Positions 62,129-64,000 of a DNA stretch of 64,000 nucleotides are shown here, piece by piece. The stretch lies in assembly GCF_010728325.1 (NCBI RefSeq), contig NZ_AP022570.1:5580001-5644000 (forward strand), given 5' to 3'. Position numbers and translations under genes: made by a program. Source of the stretch: Mycolicibacterium poriferae. Its GTDB lineage: Bacteria > Actinomycetota > Actinomycetes > Mycobacteriales > Mycobacteriaceae. The first letter of the stretch is position 1; every line of letters starts with the position of its first letter. Below the pieces are notes generated by a model. The model ran no database searches, was not told where the DNA came from, and saw only the letters and a list, made by a program, of their open reading frames with translations.

Positions 62129-62899
62129 ATGCCCTTCCTGGACCACCCCCGCGGCCGCGCCTACTACCGCCACTGGGCAGCGGAGCAACCGCGCGCCGCG
62201 GTCATCTTCCTGCACGGATTCGGTGAGCACACCGGTCTGTACCACCGCTACGGGTTCGCCCTCAATGCCGCCGGAATCGACCTGTGGGCCGTCGACCAGT
62301 TCGGGCACGGGCTCAGTCCCGGTGACCGTGGCGACTTCGGCACGATCGAGGACAGTTCGGCACTGGCCGACGCGCTGACCGAGTTGGCCGCCGACCGCCA
62401 CCCCCGTGTGCCGCTGGTGGCGCAGGGTCATTCCTTCGGCGCGGTCGTCACGCTCTTCCGGGTGCTCGCGCACCCTCAGGCATACCGGGCCGCGGTGGTA
62501 TCGGGCGCACCGGTGGTCGCAGTCCCTGCCCTCAGAGACGCCAACACGACCTTCGATCTCGACCCGGCCCTGTTGTCAGCAGACCCGTTCTACGTCGACT
62601 CCCTGATCAACGACCCCCTGGCGTTTGTCGGCGCCGACGGAGTCGCCTTGGTCCGCGAGCTCGACCGCGGGTGGGACCGCTTCGGTGCCGAGCTGCCCGG
62701 ACTGACCGTTCCGACGCTCGCCGTGCACGGCAGCAACGACATGATCGCGCCCGTCGGCGCGGTGCGCGCCTACGCCGAACAGATCGACGCGCTGCGGTTC
62801 GTCGAGTTCGCCGGCGCACGTCACGACATTCTCAACGAAGTTCAACACCGCGACGTGGCTGCCGCCGTCGTTGGCTTCATCGCAGATCAACTGGGGTGA
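62129..62899 (+). CDS. Alpha/beta hydrolase, monoacylglycerol-lipase-like
   Basis: 256 aa from ATG 62129. Oxyanion segment FLHGFGEHTGLYHRYGFAL, nucleophile elbow VAQGHSFGAVV, acid LAVHGSNDMIAPV and histidine GARHDILNEV. The HGFGEH pattern and lid region fit monoglyceride lipase/lysophospholipase enzymes. It is cotranscribed with the LysR gene or separately expressed; cleavage of a short-chain hydroxybutyrate ester is possible but not shown. It ends convergently with hsaB. Confidence 0.85.
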   Translation: MPFLDHPRGRAYYRHWAAEQPRAAVIFLHGFGEHTGLYHRYGFALNAAGIDLWAVDQFGHGLSPGDRGDFGTIEDSSALADALTELAADRHPRVPLVAQGHSFGAVVTLFRVLAHPQAYRAAVVSGAPVVAVPALRDANTTFDLDPALLSADPFYVDSLINDPLAFVGADGVALVRELDRGWDRFGAELPGLTVPTLAVHGSNDMIAPVGAVRAYAEQIDALRFVEFAGARHDILNEVQHRDVAAAVVGFIADQLG

Positions 62900-62905
62900 G
62901 CGGGG

Positions 62906-62939
62906 TTCATCCACAGCAGTTGTGCACAGTGTGGATGAA
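62906..62939. terminator. Inverted repeat between convergent hydrolase and hsaB genes
   Basis: TTCATCCACA pairs perfectly with TGTGGATGAA across a 14-base loop. It is placed as a bidirectional terminator, though no T-tract follows. The arms and loop contain three 9-mers close to DnaA boxes (TCATCCACA twice, TTGTGCACA). Confidence 0.5.
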
Positions 62940-62961
62940 TCACACCCGTGTAACTCCCTGC

Positions 62962-63528
62962 TCAGAGCCAGGTGTCGTCGGTCGTCGCGGTCAGGAACGC
63001 CTCGAGGTCGTTGCGCCAGTCGGCGGGCGAATTCTTGTCCGGTTCGATGCCGGTGTACTGGCCTTGGTAGAACAGCAGCGGACGCGGCTTCTTGCGCGGG
63101 ACGTCGGACAGCGACTGCACCGCACCGAACACGACGAAGTGGTCGCCACCGTCGTGCACCGACGCCACGGTGCAGTCGATGTGCGCCAGTGACCCGTCGA
63201 TGATCGGCGAGCCGAGCTTGGACGGCGTCCAGTCGATGCCGGCGAACTTGTCCGGCTCCCGGGAGCCGAACCGACCCGACACGTCCTTCTGGTTCTCGTG
63301 CAGGATGTTCACGCAGAACGAGCCGCTCGCCTCGATGGCCGCCCACGACCGTGACATCTTGGTCGGGCAGAACAGCACCAACGGAGGGTCCAGGGACAGC
63401 GCGGCGAACGACTGGCAGGCGAACCCCACCGGAACGTCGTCGTGCACCGTCGTGATGACGGTGATACCGGTGCAGAACTGGCCCAGCACACTGCGGAAGG
63501 TGCGGGGGTCGATCGGTGGGCTACCCAC
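62962..63528 (-). CDS. hsaB: Flavin reductase component of 3-HSA hydroxylase
   Basis: 188 aa. Split-barrel flavin reductase with FCTGITVITT, PVGFACQSFAALSLDPPLVL, SFCVNILHENQKDVSGRFG and a C-terminal LLFYQGQYTG. HsaB supplies reduced FMN to the oxygenase HsaA for hydroxylation of 3-HSA, a ring-A aromatised steroid. The order hsaC then hsaB on the minus strand matches Rv3568c-Rv3567c and resumes the conserved cholesterol locus after the accessory region. Confidence 0.94.
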   Translation of the reverse strand: MGSPPIDPRTFRSVLGQFCTGITVITTVHDDVPVGFACQSFAALSLDPPLVLFCPTKMSRSWAAIEASGSFCVNILHENQKDVSGRFGSREPDKFAGIDWTPSKLGSPIIDGSLAHIDCTVASVHDGGDHFVVFGAVQSLSDVPRKKPRPLLFYQGQYTGIEPDKNSPADWRNDLEAFLTATTDDTWL

Positions 63529-63559
63529 TACCGATGGCTCCTCGTGTCGGCGCCCGTCA

Positions 63560-64000
<441 letters not shown>

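Overview
The window is high-GC DNA from a mycobacterium, most likely a fast-growing environmental species (Mycolicibacterium type). The evidence is a gene order that closely follows the M. tuberculosis cholesterol locus (Rv3534c to Rv3568c), mycobacterial secreted-protein families (MPT63-like, hemophore-like, a PGRS-like glycine-rich protein, a DUF222/HNH 13E12-type protein), a Ddn-type F420 nitroreductase, GTG/TTG starts, and matches to the KstR and KstR2 operator consensus sequences.

Layout. 1-4.0 kb: a truncated unknown gene divergent from a TetR regulator across a tandem 25-bp operator, a RecQ helicase with a C-terminal phosphoribosyltransferase-like domain, and two small exported proteins that share a signal-peptide type. 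4.1-9.6 kb: steroid ring genes hsaF-hsaG-hsaE, divergent from kstD-hsd4B across one KstR box. 9.6-14.0 kb: an exported-protein patch (membrane-anchored proteins, PGRS-like protein, MPT63-like protein with a repeat tail) at the place where M. tuberculosis carries a PPE gene. 14.0-23 kb: the cholesterol side-chain operon cyp125-chsE1-chsE2-chsH2-chsH1-ltp2, divergent from fadA5-SnoaL-like-ddn-DsbA-like across two KstR boxes. 23-40.6 kb: the KstR2 (C/D-ring, HIP-CoA) regulon: two SDRs, echA20, ipdA, ipdB, ipdC, fadA6, kstR2, ipdF, fadE30, fadD3, fadE31-32-33 and aspB, with a satD/membrane/NDMA-dependent ADH block in place of fdxB and Rv3555c. 63-64 kb: hsaB and the 3' end of hsaC resume the ring-degradation cluster.

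Between aspB and hsaB lies about 22 kb of accessory DNA. It holds a MarR-type regulator, a TerC family protein, and a dabB-dabA inorganic-carbon transporter operon with a PII-like gene. A divergent beta-carbonic anhydrase follows, cut off from that operon by an IS110-family element. Next come a complete xylose unit (xylA, xylF, xylG, xylH divergent from ROK regulator xylR and xylB), the DUF222/HNH gene, and a D-3-hydroxybutyrate operon (MHS transporter, bdhA, aacS) divergent from a LysR regulator and a lipase-like hydrolase.

The conserved part converts cholesterol or its side-chain and ring fragments to acetyl-CoA, propionyl-CoA, pyruvate and succinyl-CoA. The accessory part adds bicarbonate/CO2 supply, xylose use and ketone-body use. 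The main points for a second look are the IS-split DAB/PII/carbonic-anhydrase operon with a candidate bridge RNA, three satD operators spaced exactly 28 bp, the RecQ-PRTase fusion, the pairing of Ddn with a single-cysteine mycothiol-nitroreductase-like protein, and in-frame short repeats in fadE33. Assignments rest on reading the sequence and on remembered family knowledge; no database search was run.
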